A stretch of 50,083 nucleotides of DNA, taken from positions 1-50,083 of the forward strand of contig JAHHSO010000011.1 in NCBI GenBank assembly GCA_020025205.1. The letters run 5' to 3'. A program made the position numbers and the translations under genes. Source of the DNA: Christensenellaceae bacterium (GTDB lineage: Bacteria > Bacillota > Clostridia > Christensenellales > Aristaeellaceae). This document shows positions 1 to 8,198 of this stretch, in pieces. Numbering within the stretch: position 1 is the first letter of the stretch; each line of letters begins with the position of its first letter. The notes beneath the pieces were generated by a model, which was not told the DNA's origin, ran no database searches, and saw only the letters and a program-made list of their open reading frames with translations.

Positions 1-31
1 TTCCCCCTGATGCCTTGTTTTTCTTGTTTCA

Positions 32-61
32 ATTATACCACACAATGCTGTCCATCGGCAA
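32..61 (-). promoter_or_regulatory. Sigma-A-type promoter reading out of the left edge
   Basis: On the minus strand a TTGCCG -35 box (56-61) lies 18 nt before a perfect TATAAT -10 box (32-37). Transcription would leave the window to the left, so it probably serves a gene that is not visible here. The -35 box is only a partial match, so the call is moderate. Confidence 0.45.
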
Positions 62-122
62 CGCATTCTTATTATCCCGTCATCAACGAAGTATTTGAGA
101 AAAGCTTGAGCAATTTCACATC

Positions 123-160
123 AAAAAAGACAGATGTACATCTTTTCATGCACATCTGTC
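123..160 (-). terminator. Intrinsic terminator after the LPXTG protein gene
   Basis: Read on the minus strand, GACAGATGT and CAT pair with ATG and ACATCTGTC around a short GAAAAG loop, followed by six U (positions 123-128). It lies about 35 nt past the stop codon of the surface-protein gene and gives that gene a clean 3' end. Confidence 0.8.
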
Positions 161-195
161 TCTTTCTGCGAATTGATTATTTGTTCCGCTTCACA

Positions 196-2733
196 TTAAG
201 ATTTTTTGTTTTTAGGTTTCTTTGCCATGATGCCCACTGCTGTGCAAAGCGAAAGCACACCGAACAGCCCCCACTCCCAAATGTGGCTGCCATCACCTGT
301 TTGCGGAAGGCGGTCAGGCCCCTTCTTTGTCTCGTTATTGAAAACCGGTATGCCCGTATATGGCTTCCCGTCCTTTTCATAAGAGACCGATGCACTAAGC
401 CCATTGGAATCGGTGATGCTCACAATAACTGTATAGGCAGAAGTGTCATAAATAATGTCACGATTATCATTTGCCTGTTCGCTCAGCTCATATACATAAG
501 TTCCAGCGCGGTCAAACTCAAAGGGATCAAAAACAACATCGCTTCCGCTGTTCTTTTTCGTTTGAACGATGCGTCCCCGTTCATCTTTCAGCTGGAATGT
601 AAATGCGTCTGATGTCGGCACTTCCCCATCCATCATTTTCTTTGCCTTGATTTCCACGCTGATTGGCTTGGAAATATACTTGTTGCTGACATCAATTTGA
701 ATTGTTCGTTTGTCCTCGTCAATGACGGCTTGAGAATAAGCGGGTTCAAAGTGCTCTGGAACCGGATCCTCAACAACAGCATAGGAAACATTCCCCTTCA
801 GCTTATCCATATCAGGGAGCTGAGTAAACCACGCTGTCCAATTATTCTCCGCATTCAATTCAACAGGATCGAGCACAACACCGCCAATCTTTAAGTATAC
901 TTTTACAGGCTGCTTCAAAGCTTCTTCCGTATTTTTCCATACCTTGGTCACTTTTAAAGCATACTCATTCTCTTTTTCACCAATTTCAATACCGCCGTTT
1001 GTTCCAATGCCGCCTCCGCGAGCAGAGGTGTTATTCCTAATGATTAAAGATGCCTGATTTGCTGCCAGATCCTTTGCTTCATCGGACACAACAGTTTTTA
1101 AAGCATACTTGCTCAGATTATTCCGAATCTGTTCCAGCGGTTTTTCTCCGCTGTTTGCTTCATAGCGTTTCTCATTGGGGTTTGCTGTGCCAAGAATGTT
1201 GTTATCCTCAAGAATCCCACCGTCTTTATACCAATATACTCGTCCGCCTCCGAGCGCACGGTCAGACAAAGTCAGAGAATAACTCTTGCCCACCGTTCTG
1301 ACGGCCACGACATCATCTCCTGCGCCCTCAGAAGTATTGTCAAAAATAGCCGCACCATTCGTAACAAAAACTTCCACATCGCCTGTCGGGCAAGCCCAAA
1401 CACCGCCGCCTAAAATGCTCGCATGATTATTCGTCACCATCGCATCATAAATCTTCAGCTTGTAAGGAATGCTTGCTACATATATGCCGCCGCCTTGACG
1501 TTCTGCGTAATTGTCTTCAATCACGCCTCCCTTCAAAACCACCTGGTTAGACGCGCTGTAAATGCCGCCGCCGCATCCGCCGTCGCCGCTAGCATTTTGA
1601 CCTATGACTTTATTCTTTCGAATAGTGCCGCCCGTCATAGTAAAAGACGCTGGATAAAGCCTGCTGAAGTTTTCAATGGGCCATGCTCCGGGAGAATTCG
1701 GGCCGCCCGGGAAGGTATCCCAGTACATATCGGTTGTCGCAACCGCACCGCCCATGCCCAGATAAACCGTGTTTCCCTCAAGCACGCCGCCTTCCATCGT
1801 TACTTCTGCATTGCCTTCAATGAAAATGGCACCACCAGCTCCTTTGAATTCGCCATGAGGAGTTACGAAGCCCTTGCAGACGTTATTCCGGATGGTGCCG
1901 CCCGTCATGGTCATTGTAGAACGATAATCCTCTCCGTAGATGACGCCGACTACATAAACGCCCGTCCCTCTGTAGCCCTTATTATTCTCAATGACGCCGC
2001 CTTCCATTGTAAAAGAAGCTTTGCCTTTTTCATACTCTGAATTATTGTCGCCGTATACCAGCACCGCGCCTGCGCGAGACGAGCCTCCTGCATCTATATC
2101 TGTAATTGTTCCGCCTTTCATGATAAATTTGCCGTCATCACGAACCTTGACGCCGCCAGAACCTGCATTCAACTTCGCGTTTCTAATCGTTCCGCCATGC
2201 ATCTCAAACTCGGCACCCACCCCGGAGACTGTGACAACGCCATCTACATCATACATATTAACCCGATTTTCATTGAAATCCAGCGTACCATTGTTCAAAT
2301 AAAATGTACCGTGCGTAAAAACCAATCCACATGTATTTGGATTATATTGTCCGGTCGTGTCGCCCTTCTTAGGCTTAAAAATCAAATCACCGTCAATTGT
2401 GAGCGTGCCGCCGCGCTCTACGGTAAACAAGGCATCGTCGCGCACGTTGTTTTTGTTTTTAATAATTGTACGCGTCTTTCCATCGTCCTTCAAGGTAATA
2501 TGGACACCACTGGGAATGATGACATTTTCATTTGTCTCAAAATCCGCGGCGATTACTATGGTGTCTTCCTTCTGCGGCGCAAGAGCAATCGCCTTAACCG
2601 CATCAGAAATAGACGAATAGCCCTGACTTCCTACAAATACCCTTTGTTCTTCCTCGGCGCTTGCATGAAATGTGCTCAAGGTCATTGCAGTCATTAGAAT
2701 CACAAACCACGCCATGAGCATTCTTTTCTTCAT
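196..2733 (-). CDS. LPXTG-anchored beta-helix surface protein with Spy0128-like pilin domain
   Basis: An 845-residue secreted protein predicted to be sortase-anchored to the cell wall. A signal peptide (about 1-26, ending ASA) precedes a long region (about 30-590) of repeated GGTIRNN/GGVIENN coils typical of a right-handed beta-helix. Next come a Cna-B-like segment (VTKVWKN start) and a Spy0128/FctA-like isopeptide pilin domain (about 700-805). The tail has LPQTG at 809-813, a hydrophobic helix and a KKPKNKKS basic end. The ATG at 2733 was chosen over upstream in-frame starts because AAGGAG lies about 9 nt before it and the signal peptide starts there. A likely adhesin or glycan-binding surface protein; the ligand is unknown. 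No sortase gene is present in this window, so a housekeeping sortase is inferred. Confidence 0.85.
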   Translation of the reverse strand: MKKRMLMAWFVILMTAMTLSTFHASAEEEQRVFVGSQGYSSISDAVKAIALAPQKEDTIVIAADFETNENVIIPSGVHITLKDDGKTRTIIKNKNNVRDDALFTVERGGTLTIDGDLIFKPKKGDTTGQYNPNTCGLVFTHGTFYLNNGTLDFNENRVNMYDVDGVVTVSGVGAEFEMHGGTIRNAKLNAGSGGVKVRDDGKFIMKGGTITDIDAGGSSRAGAVLVYGDNNSEYEKGKASFTMEGGVIENNKGYRGTGVYVVGVIYGEDYRSTMTMTGGTIRNNVCKGFVTPHGEFKGAGGAIFIEGNAEVTMEGGVLEGNTVYLGMGGAVATTDMYWDTFPGGPNSPGAWPIENFSRLYPASFTMTGGTIRKNKVIGQNASGDGGCGGGIYSASNQVVLKGGVIEDNYAERQGGGIYVASIPYKLKIYDAMVTNNHASILGGGVWACPTGDVEVFVTNGAAIFDNTSEGAGDDVVAVRTVGKSYSLTLSDRALGGGRVYWYKDGGILEDNNILGTANPNEKRYEANSGEKPLEQIRNNLSKYALKTVVSDEAKDLAANQASLIIRNNTSARGGGIGTNGGIEIGEKENEYALKVTKVWKNTEEALKQPVKVYLKIGGVVLDPVELNAENNWTAWFTQLPDMDKLKGNVSYAVVEDPVPEHFEPAYSQAVIDEDKRTIQIDVSNKYISKPISVEIKAKKMMDGEVPTSDAFTFQLKDERGRIVQTKKNSGSDVVFDPFEFDRAGTYVYELSEQANDNRDIIYDTSAYTVIVSITDSNGLSASVSYEKDGKPYTGIPVFNNETKKGPDRLPQTGDGSHIWEWGLFGVLSLCTAVGIMAKKPKNKKS
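1504..2205 (-). repeat. Coding repeats of the beta-helix (about seven GG[TV]I coils)
   Basis: Within the surface-protein gene at least seven degenerate copies of a motif of the form M-x-G-G-[TV]-I/L-x-x-N occur (MHGGTI, MKGGTI, MEGGVI, MTGGTI, MEGGVL, MTGGTI, LKGGVI), separated by 25-50 residues. The DNA shows matching CCGCC..CAT blocks. The repeats explain the spurious open frames on the opposite strand. Confidence 0.7.
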
Positions 2734-2833
2734 TTGATTCTTCTCCTTGTACGTCGTCATAAACATCCATTGCTTCCTTCTGCTGAAAGTATATTTGCCC
2801 CTGATTTCAATTTTAGAGATTCTTTTATCAGCT

Positions 2834-2899
2834 ATTTTAAAACACACTCAAACTCTAAATGCTTCCAGTTCTAAACTTACAGCAAGATTTTAAAACACA
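2834..2899 (-). repeat. 13-bp direct repeat in the leader of the surface-protein gene
   Basis: ATTTTAAAACACA occurs at 2834-2846 and again at 2887-2899, 53 bp apart. Both lie in the roughly 330-nt untranslated stretch between the predicted promoter and the start codon. Nothing else was recognised in 2734-3066. The repeats could bind a regulator or be chance in AT-rich DNA. Confidence 0.35.
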
Positions 2900-3066
2900 T
2901 TCCGGCTGGATTTTTTCTTTTCTCTCACAATGCAAAAGTATGCAATCGTAAACAACCTGTGTTCTTTCCAAGGGGCTTTTGTGTGTGTTTGCGCTTTTCT
3001 CAATTCTTTCAGTTTCAACCATCACAGCTTTCGTCTTGATTTAAAAAACAAGTAATATTAAAATCA

Positions 3067-3095
3067 ATTTTACTGTCGATCGTTATATTTGTCAA
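3067..3095 (-). promoter_or_regulatory. Promoter for the LPXTG surface-protein gene
   Basis: On the minus strand a perfect TTGACA (3090-3095), a 17-nt spacer and TAAAAT (3067-3072) form a near-consensus sigma-A promoter. Starting here would give a leader of about 325 nt before the ATG at 2733, unusually long for this window. A closer promoter cannot be excluded. Confidence 0.6.
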
Positions 3096-3135
3096 GTGAT
3101 AAATCAATTTCTTGTAAAATTTGTTTTCTCTCACA

Positions 3136-3165
3136 TTTACTTTGGCGCAAGAGATAGAGTACAAT
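3136..3165 (+). promoter_or_regulatory. Candidate promoter for the aldehyde dehydrogenase
   Basis: TTTACT (3136-3141), an 18-nt spacer and TACAAT (3160-3165) on the plus strand. It lies about 275 nt before the aldehyde dehydrogenase start, with the uncertain small frame 3214-3444 in between. Neither box is perfect. Confidence 0.4.
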
Positions 3166-3213
3166 GACGTTCGAAAAAATAAACAATAGACAAGCCATCA
3201 GTGAGCCTGTAAA

Positions 3214-3444
3214 ATGAAAGTGGATAATACATGCGAAGGAAAGGTCCTCATAACTCACAAGAAGAATATTCCAGAGTATCTGCTCGAAATCAAGAAAGAA
3301 GATATTCCTCTGCTTGCATGTCGCACCATGCAGGAAGCAAATTTTCTGTACCACGTACCCGTTATTTTGGGCAGGACACCCTTGAATACCTGCTCTGTAA
3401 AATCAGAAACATCACCACGTCCCATTAAGGAGGTTAACCTATGA
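3214..3444 (+). other. Uncertain 76-residue leader frame overlapping the aldehyde dehydrogenase start
   Basis: An open frame from an ATG at 3214 ends in a TGA that shares the ATGA of the next gene's start at 3441, an arrangement seen in translationally coupled genes. However, no good ribosome-binding site precedes the ATG and I recognise no family. Other overlapping frames of similar length exist on both strands. It may be a leader peptide, a remnant or noise. The rest of 3096-3440 shows no other gene I can support. Confidence 0.2.
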
Positions 3445-4808
3445 CAGCAATCCATGAAATTGTGAAAAATCATCAGCAATATTTTCTTGCAGGTGCTTCA
3501 AAACCCCTTGAGTCCAGAATTCATGCCCTCAAAAGCCTTCAAAAATCGCTTGCAGTGCATGAAAAACAAATTCTTGATGCACTCAAGCTGGATCTCAATA
3601 AATCCGCTTTCGAGGCTTACGAAACAGAACTTGGGCTTGTGCGTGAAGAGCTGGCCAGCACAATCCGACATTTGCCAAAGTGGTCCAGAAAAAAACGAGT
3701 GAAAACACCGCTGATGCACTTTTTATCAAAAAGTATGCTCTATCCCGAGCCATATGGCACCGTACTTATTATGTCCCCTTGGAATTATCCCTTTCAGCTC
3801 ACAATGATGCCCTTAATCGGCGCAATTGCCGCCGGGAATTGCTGCGTCCTCAAGCCATCGGAATACGCATTTCACACCTCTGAAATGATTCAGAAGATCG
3901 TAGAGGAAGCTTTTAGCCCTGAACTCGTTTCCGTGATCCGAGGAGGGCGCGCTGCCAATCAATCGCTGCTTGAAGAAAGATTTGATTACATTTTCTTCAC
4001 TGGCAGCCCTGCCGTTGGCCATCTTGTGATGGAGTCCGCTTCCAGAAACTTAACGCCCATCACACTGGAACTGGGTGGAAAAAGCCCTTGCATAGTCGAT
4101 CAAACAGCCGATATTTCTCTTGCCGCCCGCAGAATCATCTGGGGTAAGTGTCTGAATGCCGGTCAAACCTGTATCGCGCCAGATTATCTGTTCGTTCATT
4201 CAGATGTCAAAGAAAAACTGATTGAAGAAATGAAAAAGACCATCTCCGAATTTTATGGTGTTCATCCCGAATTGAACCCGGATTATCCGAAAATCATCAA
4301 CGAAAAGCACTTTAATCGTCTTCTTAATTTGATGAATGATGGACACTGCCTATATGGCGGCCTGTTTAATTCAAAAACACGTCAGATTTCGCCAACGCTC
4401 ATTGATGGTATTTCTGCTGCCAGTCCTATCATGCAGGAAGAAATCTTCGGGCCTCTGCTTCCAATTCTAACTTTTGAAAACATCAATGAGGTTTTCACTT
4501 TTGTTTCCAGCCGGCCGAAGCCTCTGGCGCTGTACCTTTTTTCAAAAAATTCCAATGACATTGAGCGGACCATACAGACACTTTCCTTCGGCGGCGGATG
4601 TATCAACGATACCATTACGCACATTGCCAACGCACATCTTCCCTTCGGCGGCGTTGGTGAAAGCGGCATGGGACAGTATCACGGAAAGAGAAGTTTTGAC
4701 ACCTTCACACATCAAAAAGCTGTGCTGAACAAATCCTGCCTTGTGGATATTCCCCTGCGCTATCCGCCATTCAAAAATCGCCTGTCTCTCCTCCGCAAAA
4801 TCATGTAA
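3441..4808 (+). CDS. Aldehyde dehydrogenase, class 3-like
   Basis: A 455-residue NAD(P)-dependent aldehyde dehydrogenase that oxidises an aldehyde to its acid in the cytoplasm. Visible family marks are the oxyanion Asn in SPWNYP (N115), the general-base Glu in TLELGGKSP (E210), the catalytic Cys in GQTCIAP (C244), the EEIFGPLLPI segment and the FGGVGESGMGQYHG segment. Length and the C-terminal extension fit the class 3/fatty-aldehyde branch. A strong AAGGAGG lies 7 nt before the ATG. The gene stands alone between divergent and convergent neighbours, so the substrate cannot be inferred from context; medium- or long-chain aldehydes are typical for the branch. Confidence 0.9.
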   Translation: MTAIHEIVKNHQQYFLAGASKPLESRIHALKSLQKSLAVHEKQILDALKLDLNKSAFEAYETELGLVREELASTIRHLPKWSRKKRVKTPLMHFLSKSMLYPEPYGTVLIMSPWNYPFQLTMMPLIGAIAAGNCCVLKPSEYAFHTSEMIQKIVEEAFSPELVSVIRGGRAANQSLLEERFDYIFFTGSPAVGHLVMESASRNLTPITLELGGKSPCIVDQTADISLAARRIIWGKCLNAGQTCIAPDYLFVHSDVKEKLIEEMKKTISEFYGVHPELNPDYPKIINEKHFNRLLNLMNDGHCLYGGLFNSKTRQISPTLIDGISAASPIMQEEIFGPLLPILTFENINEVFTFVSSRPKPLALYLFSKNSNDIERTIQTLSFGGGCINDTITHIANAHLPFGGVGESGMGQYHGKRSFDTFTHQKAVLNKSCLVDIPLRYPPFKNRLSLLRKIM

Positions 4809-4857
4809 AAGACGAATTTTCAATCTAAGTGCAATAGATAAAAAGTAACCGCTCAAT

Positions 4858-4901
4858 AAAAAGCTGCGCTTCTCCATGCTCACGGAGTTGAGAAGCGCGG
4901 C
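4858..4901 (-). terminator. Intrinsic terminator at the end of the ruv-queA operon
   Basis: A 12-bp stem (GCTGCGCTTCTC at 4863-4874 with GAGAAGCGCGGC at 4890-4901, one G-U pair) is followed on the minus strand by five U (4858-4862). Minus-strand transcripts from queA would end here, about 320 nt after its stop codon, unless the short frame 4916-5167 is a gene of its own. Confidence 0.65.
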
Positions 4902-4915
4902 CTCATATCATTTAA

Positions 4916-5167
4916 CTAGGGAAGCAAATCGTCAATGTTTTTTCCCTTGTTTTTTGAGAATCGTTCAGGTAAAACACTCAGTACATGGAGCAGCTTCGGA
5001 ATCTGACGGACTGAGCAATATGCAAATCCACTTGTCATTTCAGCTGGATTGACGTAGAATAAGTTACGGTGTTTGTGTGTCATACTCATTACAGAATAAC
5101 ACCAAACGGCTGCATCGGGAACTCCCTTTGCAGCCGTTTTCTTGTATAATTTTGTTTCCTGCGCCAA
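4916..5167 (-). other. Unrecognised minus-strand frame, possible gene remnant
   Basis: An 83-codon frame whose last 55 residues or so (from MTHKHRNLF) look protein-like and end in KGKNIDDLLP. I recognise no family, no convincing ribosome-binding site precedes it, and a hairpin sits inside its 5' part. It may be the C-terminal remnant of a decayed gene or transposase downstream of queA. No other gene is visible in 4809-5221. Confidence 0.2.
5105..5140 (+). terminator. Terminator-like hairpin, plus strand
   Basis: AACGGCTGCA (5105-5114) pairs perfectly with TGCAGCCGTT (5129-5138) and is followed by a U-rich run. It could end leftover plus-strand transcription from the aldehyde dehydrogenase, or be bidirectional with the end of queA. 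Confidence 0.5.
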
Positions 5168-5221
5168 TAGTGCAGCGGGGCTTCTTTGTTGAGTTTTTTT
5201 GTACAGCCCCCTTTTTTGAAC

Positions 5222-6271
5222 TTAATAAACGTCCTTCTGCGGATTGCCTACAATCATCATTGCATCTCCGAAGGAGAAAAAACGATACCTTTCTTCAACC
5301 GCCGTCTTATACGTGCGCAGTGCATTTTCTCTGCCCATCATGGCAGAAATCAACATCAGCAATGTACTTTGAGGCAAATGGAAGTTTGTAATCAGGGCAT
5401 CCACAGCCTTGATTTTGACGCCGGGCGTAATGAAAATCTGTGTGAATCCGCTTCCCGGATGGACTACGCCATCCTCCGTGGCAACCGTTTCAAGCGTTCT
5501 GACGCTCGTTGTCCCGACGCAGACAATACGTCCTCCGGCTGCTCGTGCTGCATTTATTTTATCGGCTTGTTCGGGCGTGACTTCATAATACTCACTATGC
5601 ATATGATGCTGAGCTACATCCTCTTCTTTTACCGGGCGAAACGTGCCAAGGCCGACATGCAGCAGCACCGGAACAATTTCAACGCCCTTTTCGCGGATAC
5701 GATTCAGCAATTCAGGCGTAAAATGCAAACCGGCTGTCGGAGCAGCAGCGCTGCCATCCACCTTTGCATATACAGTCTGATAGCGTGTCTTATCTTCGAG
5801 CTTTTCATGGATATAGGGCGGCAAAGGCATCTGCCCAAGTTTTTCGAGCACCTCTTCAAATACACCTTCATAGAAGAAACGCACGGAGCGGCCGCCGTCC
5901 TCACTGACAGTCAGAATTTCAGCAACCAATTCGCCGTTGCCAAACACAAAGCGCGCACCCGGCTTTGCTTTGCGTCCAGGCTTTAAAATAACTTCCCAAT
6001 CTGTCAGATTGAGACGGCGCAAAAGCAGAAACTCAATCGCTCCGCCAGTTCCTTCTTTCACGCCATACAGACGTGCCGGAATAACGCGCGTCTGATTCAG
6101 AACCAACACGTCTCCCGGGTTGAGATAGTCAATCACATCATGAAAAATCTTGTGTTCAATCGTATCGGTATCGCGGTGATAAACAAGCAGGCGGCTGCTG
6201 TCGCGCGGCTCAACCGGCGTCTGAGCAATCAGTTCCTGCGGCAGTTCGTAATCAAAATCGGATGTTTTCAT
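5222..6271 (-). CDS. queA: S-adenosylmethionine:tRNA ribosyltransferase-isomerase QueA
   Basis: A 349-residue cytoplasmic enzyme that moves the ribosyl group of SAM onto 7-aminomethyl-7-deazaguanine at the wobble base of tRNAs, giving epoxyqueuosine. The N-terminus (DFDYELPQELIAQTP), the RDSSRLL and LVLNQTRVIPARL segments and the GLHFT and LITNFHLPQSTLLML blocks are diagnostic, and the length is normal. It is the last gene of the ruvC-ruvA-DUF4250-ruvB-queA unit, 42 nt after ruvB. Linkage of queA to ruvAB is common in Gram-positives. No tgt follows here, so that partner must be elsewhere. Confidence 0.95.
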   Translation of the reverse strand: MKTSDFDYELPQELIAQTPVEPRDSSRLLVYHRDTDTIEHKIFHDVIDYLNPGDVLVLNQTRVIPARLYGVKEGTGGAIEFLLLRRLNLTDWEVILKPGRKAKPGARFVFGNGELVAEILTVSEDGGRSVRFFYEGVFEEVLEKLGQMPLPPYIHEKLEDKTRYQTVYAKVDGSAAAPTAGLHFTPELLNRIREKGVEIVPVLLHVGLGTFRPVKEEDVAQHHMHSEYYEVTPEQADKINAARAAGGRIVCVGTTSVRTLETVATEDGVVHPGSGFTQIFITPGVKIKAVDALITNFHLPQSTLLMLISAMMGRENALRTYKTAVEERYRFFSFGDAMMIVGNPQKDVY

Positions 6272-6313
6272 CAGTTTTGCCTTCTTCTATTGATTGAATG
6301 TTGTTATGGTAAA

Positions 6314-7357
6314 TCAGTCCAGCAAGCTCGTTTGCCCGTCAATACGCGTCTGCGCATATTGAGGCATGGCGATCTTCATGTGATCATATGCAGCCTGAGT
6401 ACAGATGCGTCCGCGCGGAGTGCGCATGATAAATCCGAGCTGCATCAGATATGGTTCGACAACGTCCTCAATGGTCACAGCGTCTTCTCCTGTGGTTGCC
6501 GCCAGCGTATCCAGCCCCACAGGTCTGCCGTCGAACTTGGTCATCATGGTGGACAGAATATTTCTGTCCACGCGGTCAAGTCCAAGATCATCTACGTCCA
6601 GCATTTGAAGCGCTTCTCTGGCCATCTGCCTGGTAATCACGCCATCGCCGCGCACCTGTGCATAGTCCCGCACGCGTTTGAGCAGCCTGTTCACAATTCG
6701 AGGCGTACCGCGGCTGCGCCGGGCAATTTCGCGGACACCGTCCTCCTCCGTCTGAATGCCCAGCACACCTGCCGAGTGATTCACGATTTGCATAAGCTCT
6801 TCTGTCGTATACATCTGAAGCCTGAAGAGAATACCAAAGCGATCGCGTAGGGGCGCAGACAGAGAGCCTGCGCGCGTTGTTGCACCAATCAACGTGAACT
6901 TCGGCAGGTCAAGACGGATGCTTCTGGCCGAAGGCCCTTTGCCAATCATGATATCCAGCGCGTAATCTTCCATTGCAGGATAGAGCACTTCCTCCACCGC
7001 GTGAGACAGTCTGTGAATTTCATCAATAAAGAGCACATCTCCCGTGGAAAGATTCGTCAAAAGGCTGGCTAAATCCCCCGCCCGTTCGATAGCAGGGCCA
7101 CTGGTTACACGGATATTCTGCCCCATTTCACTGGCTACAATGCCGGCCAGTGTCGTCTTGCCAAGTCCAGGCGGTCCATAAAGCAGAATATGATCCAGAG
7201 AATCGCGCCGCTGCCTGGCAGCCTGAATATAAATACTCAGGCTGTCTTTGACCGCCTGCTGTCCGACGTATTCGCGCAGGGTCTTGGGGCGCAGACTGCT
7301 TTCCTGATCATCGTCCTCTTCGCGGAACCCGGTCATCACCAGACGTTCTTCTTCCAT
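6314..7357 (-). CDS. ruvB: Holliday junction branch-migration ATPase RuvB
   Basis: A 347-residue AAA+ motor that, with RuvA, drives branch migration of Holliday junctions. The Walker A motif GPPGLGKTT is at 61-69, Walker B FIDEIHRL near 110-117, the sensor GATTRAGSLSAPLRDRFG follows, and a C-terminal winged helix (DDLGLDRVDRNIL and RTPRGRICT) binds DNA. Length and order match the family throughout. It sits between DUF4250 and queA on the minus strand and is presumably transcribed from the ruvC promoter. Confidence 0.97.
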   Translation of the reverse strand: MEEERLVMTGFREEDDDQESSLRPKTLREYVGQQAVKDSLSIYIQAARQRRDSLDHILLYGPPGLGKTTLAGIVASEMGQNIRVTSGPAIERAGDLASLLTNLSTGDVLFIDEIHRLSHAVEEVLYPAMEDYALDIMIGKGPSARSIRLDLPKFTLIGATTRAGSLSAPLRDRFGILFRLQMYTTEELMQIVNHSAGVLGIQTEEDGVREIARRSRGTPRIVNRLLKRVRDYAQVRGDGVITRQMAREALQMLDVDDLGLDRVDRNILSTMMTKFDGRPVGLDTLAATTGEDAVTIEDVVEPYLMQLGFIMRTPRGRICTQAAYDHMKIAMPQYAQTRIDGQTSLLD

Positions 7358-7393
7358 CTCTTCTTCACCTCAAATAAATGCTTCCAAATTGCA

Positions 7394-7570
7394 TCATATA
7401 AACCGGTTGGTTTTTTCATCATATTTATAACCCGCATTCAAAAGCACCTGCTCAATCTCGCTTCGGGGAACATGATAATCCTCACAAAGCAAATCCAGCG
7501 ATCCATATTGATCGCGGAGCTTCATATTGATCACGCTGAACAGCATAATCGGATCCTGTGGCAAATGCAT
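7394..7570 (-). CDS. DUF4250 small protein in the ruv operon
   Basis: A 58-residue protein that matches the DUF4250 family by eye: it opens MHLPQDPIMLFSVINMKLRD, continues with a YGSLDLLCEDYHV block and ends near YKYDEKTNRFI. An excellent AAGGAGG precedes the ATG by about 7 nt. It lies between ruvA (10 nt upstream) and ruvB (36 nt downstream), all on the minus strand. The family has no assigned function that I know of. The helical pattern and compact size would fit a small DNA- or protein-binding module, but that is inference from size and context only. Confidence 0.85.
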   Translation of the reverse strand: MHLPQDPIMLFSVINMKLRDQYGSLDLLCEDYHVPRSEIEQVLLNAGYKYDEKTNRFI

Positions 7571-7580
7571 GTCTTCCTCC

Positions 7581-8183
7581 TTATAGGGAACTCATCTGGC
7601 GAAGTGCCAACATGATGATCTGATCCACTGTATCTGCCTGATCGCGCACAGCGCTGACAGCGCGAGCCGCTTCGGACGCCGTATATCCCAGTGCCTGCAA
7701 AGCAGCCTGTGCCTCCTGCTGTGCACTGCCGGCTGAAACAGCGGAATGGGCGGCATTTCCTGCCGGAAGAGATACGTCCTGCTGTTCCACTTTGTCTTTG
7801 AGCTCAAGAATGATCCTCTGCGCCGTTTTCTTGCCAATGCCCGGCGCGCGCGTAAGGACAGTCAAGTCGCCCGTCACAATGGCAACGGACAGTTCTCTAA
7901 CCGGAAGTGCCGATAAAACGCCCAACGCTGTCTTTGCACCGACGCCAGTCACTTGACAGAGCTTTTTGAACATTTCGCGTTCCTGCCTTGTAGAAAATCC
8001 AAACAGTTCCATCGCATCTTCACGAACATTCAAAACCGTATAACAGTGCCATTTTTCACCCTTGGCGGGCGCATCGGACAGCGTTGCATTGGAGCACATA
8101 AGCAGAAAACCCACGCCTCCAGCCGACATCACCAATTCCCCCGGCGCCTTATCCGCAACTATTCCTTCGACAAAATCAATCAT
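7581..8183 (-). CDS. ruvA: Holliday junction DNA-binding protein RuvA
   Basis: A 200-residue protein that tetramerises on four-way junctions and loads RuvB. The N-terminal OB-fold starts MIDFVEGIVADK. Two helix-hairpin-helix motifs follow (LCQVTGVGAKTALGVLSALP and LTRAPGIGKKTAQRIILELKDK). A flexible linker leads to the C-terminal RuvB-contacting helices (QAALQALGYTASEAARAV). It starts 15 nt after ruvC, consistent with one operon. Confidence 0.96.
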   Translation of the reverse strand: MIDFVEGIVADKAPGELVMSAGGVGFLLMCSNATLSDAPAKGEKWHCYTVLNVREDAMELFGFSTRQEREMFKKLCQVTGVGAKTALGVLSALPVRELSVAIVTGDLTVLTRAPGIGKKTAQRIILELKDKVEQQDVSLPAGNAAHSAVSAGSAQQEAQAALQALGYTASEAARAVSAVRDQADTVDQIIMLALRQMSSL

Positions 8184-8198
8184 CCGCCGTCCTCCCTG

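Noticed and set aside
1423..2302. Plus-strand frames opposite the LPXTG gene
   Set aside because: They are shadows produced by the repetitive beta-helix codons on the minus strand.
3070..3354. 94-codon minus-strand frame with a hydrophobic stretch
   Set aside because: It overlaps the promoter called for the LPXTG gene, lacks a binding site and matches no family; AT-rich DNA gives hydrophobic runs by chance.
5186..5986. Long plus-strand frame opposite queA
   Set aside because: It is the antisense shadow of a certain gene (QueA), has no binding site and resembles no family.
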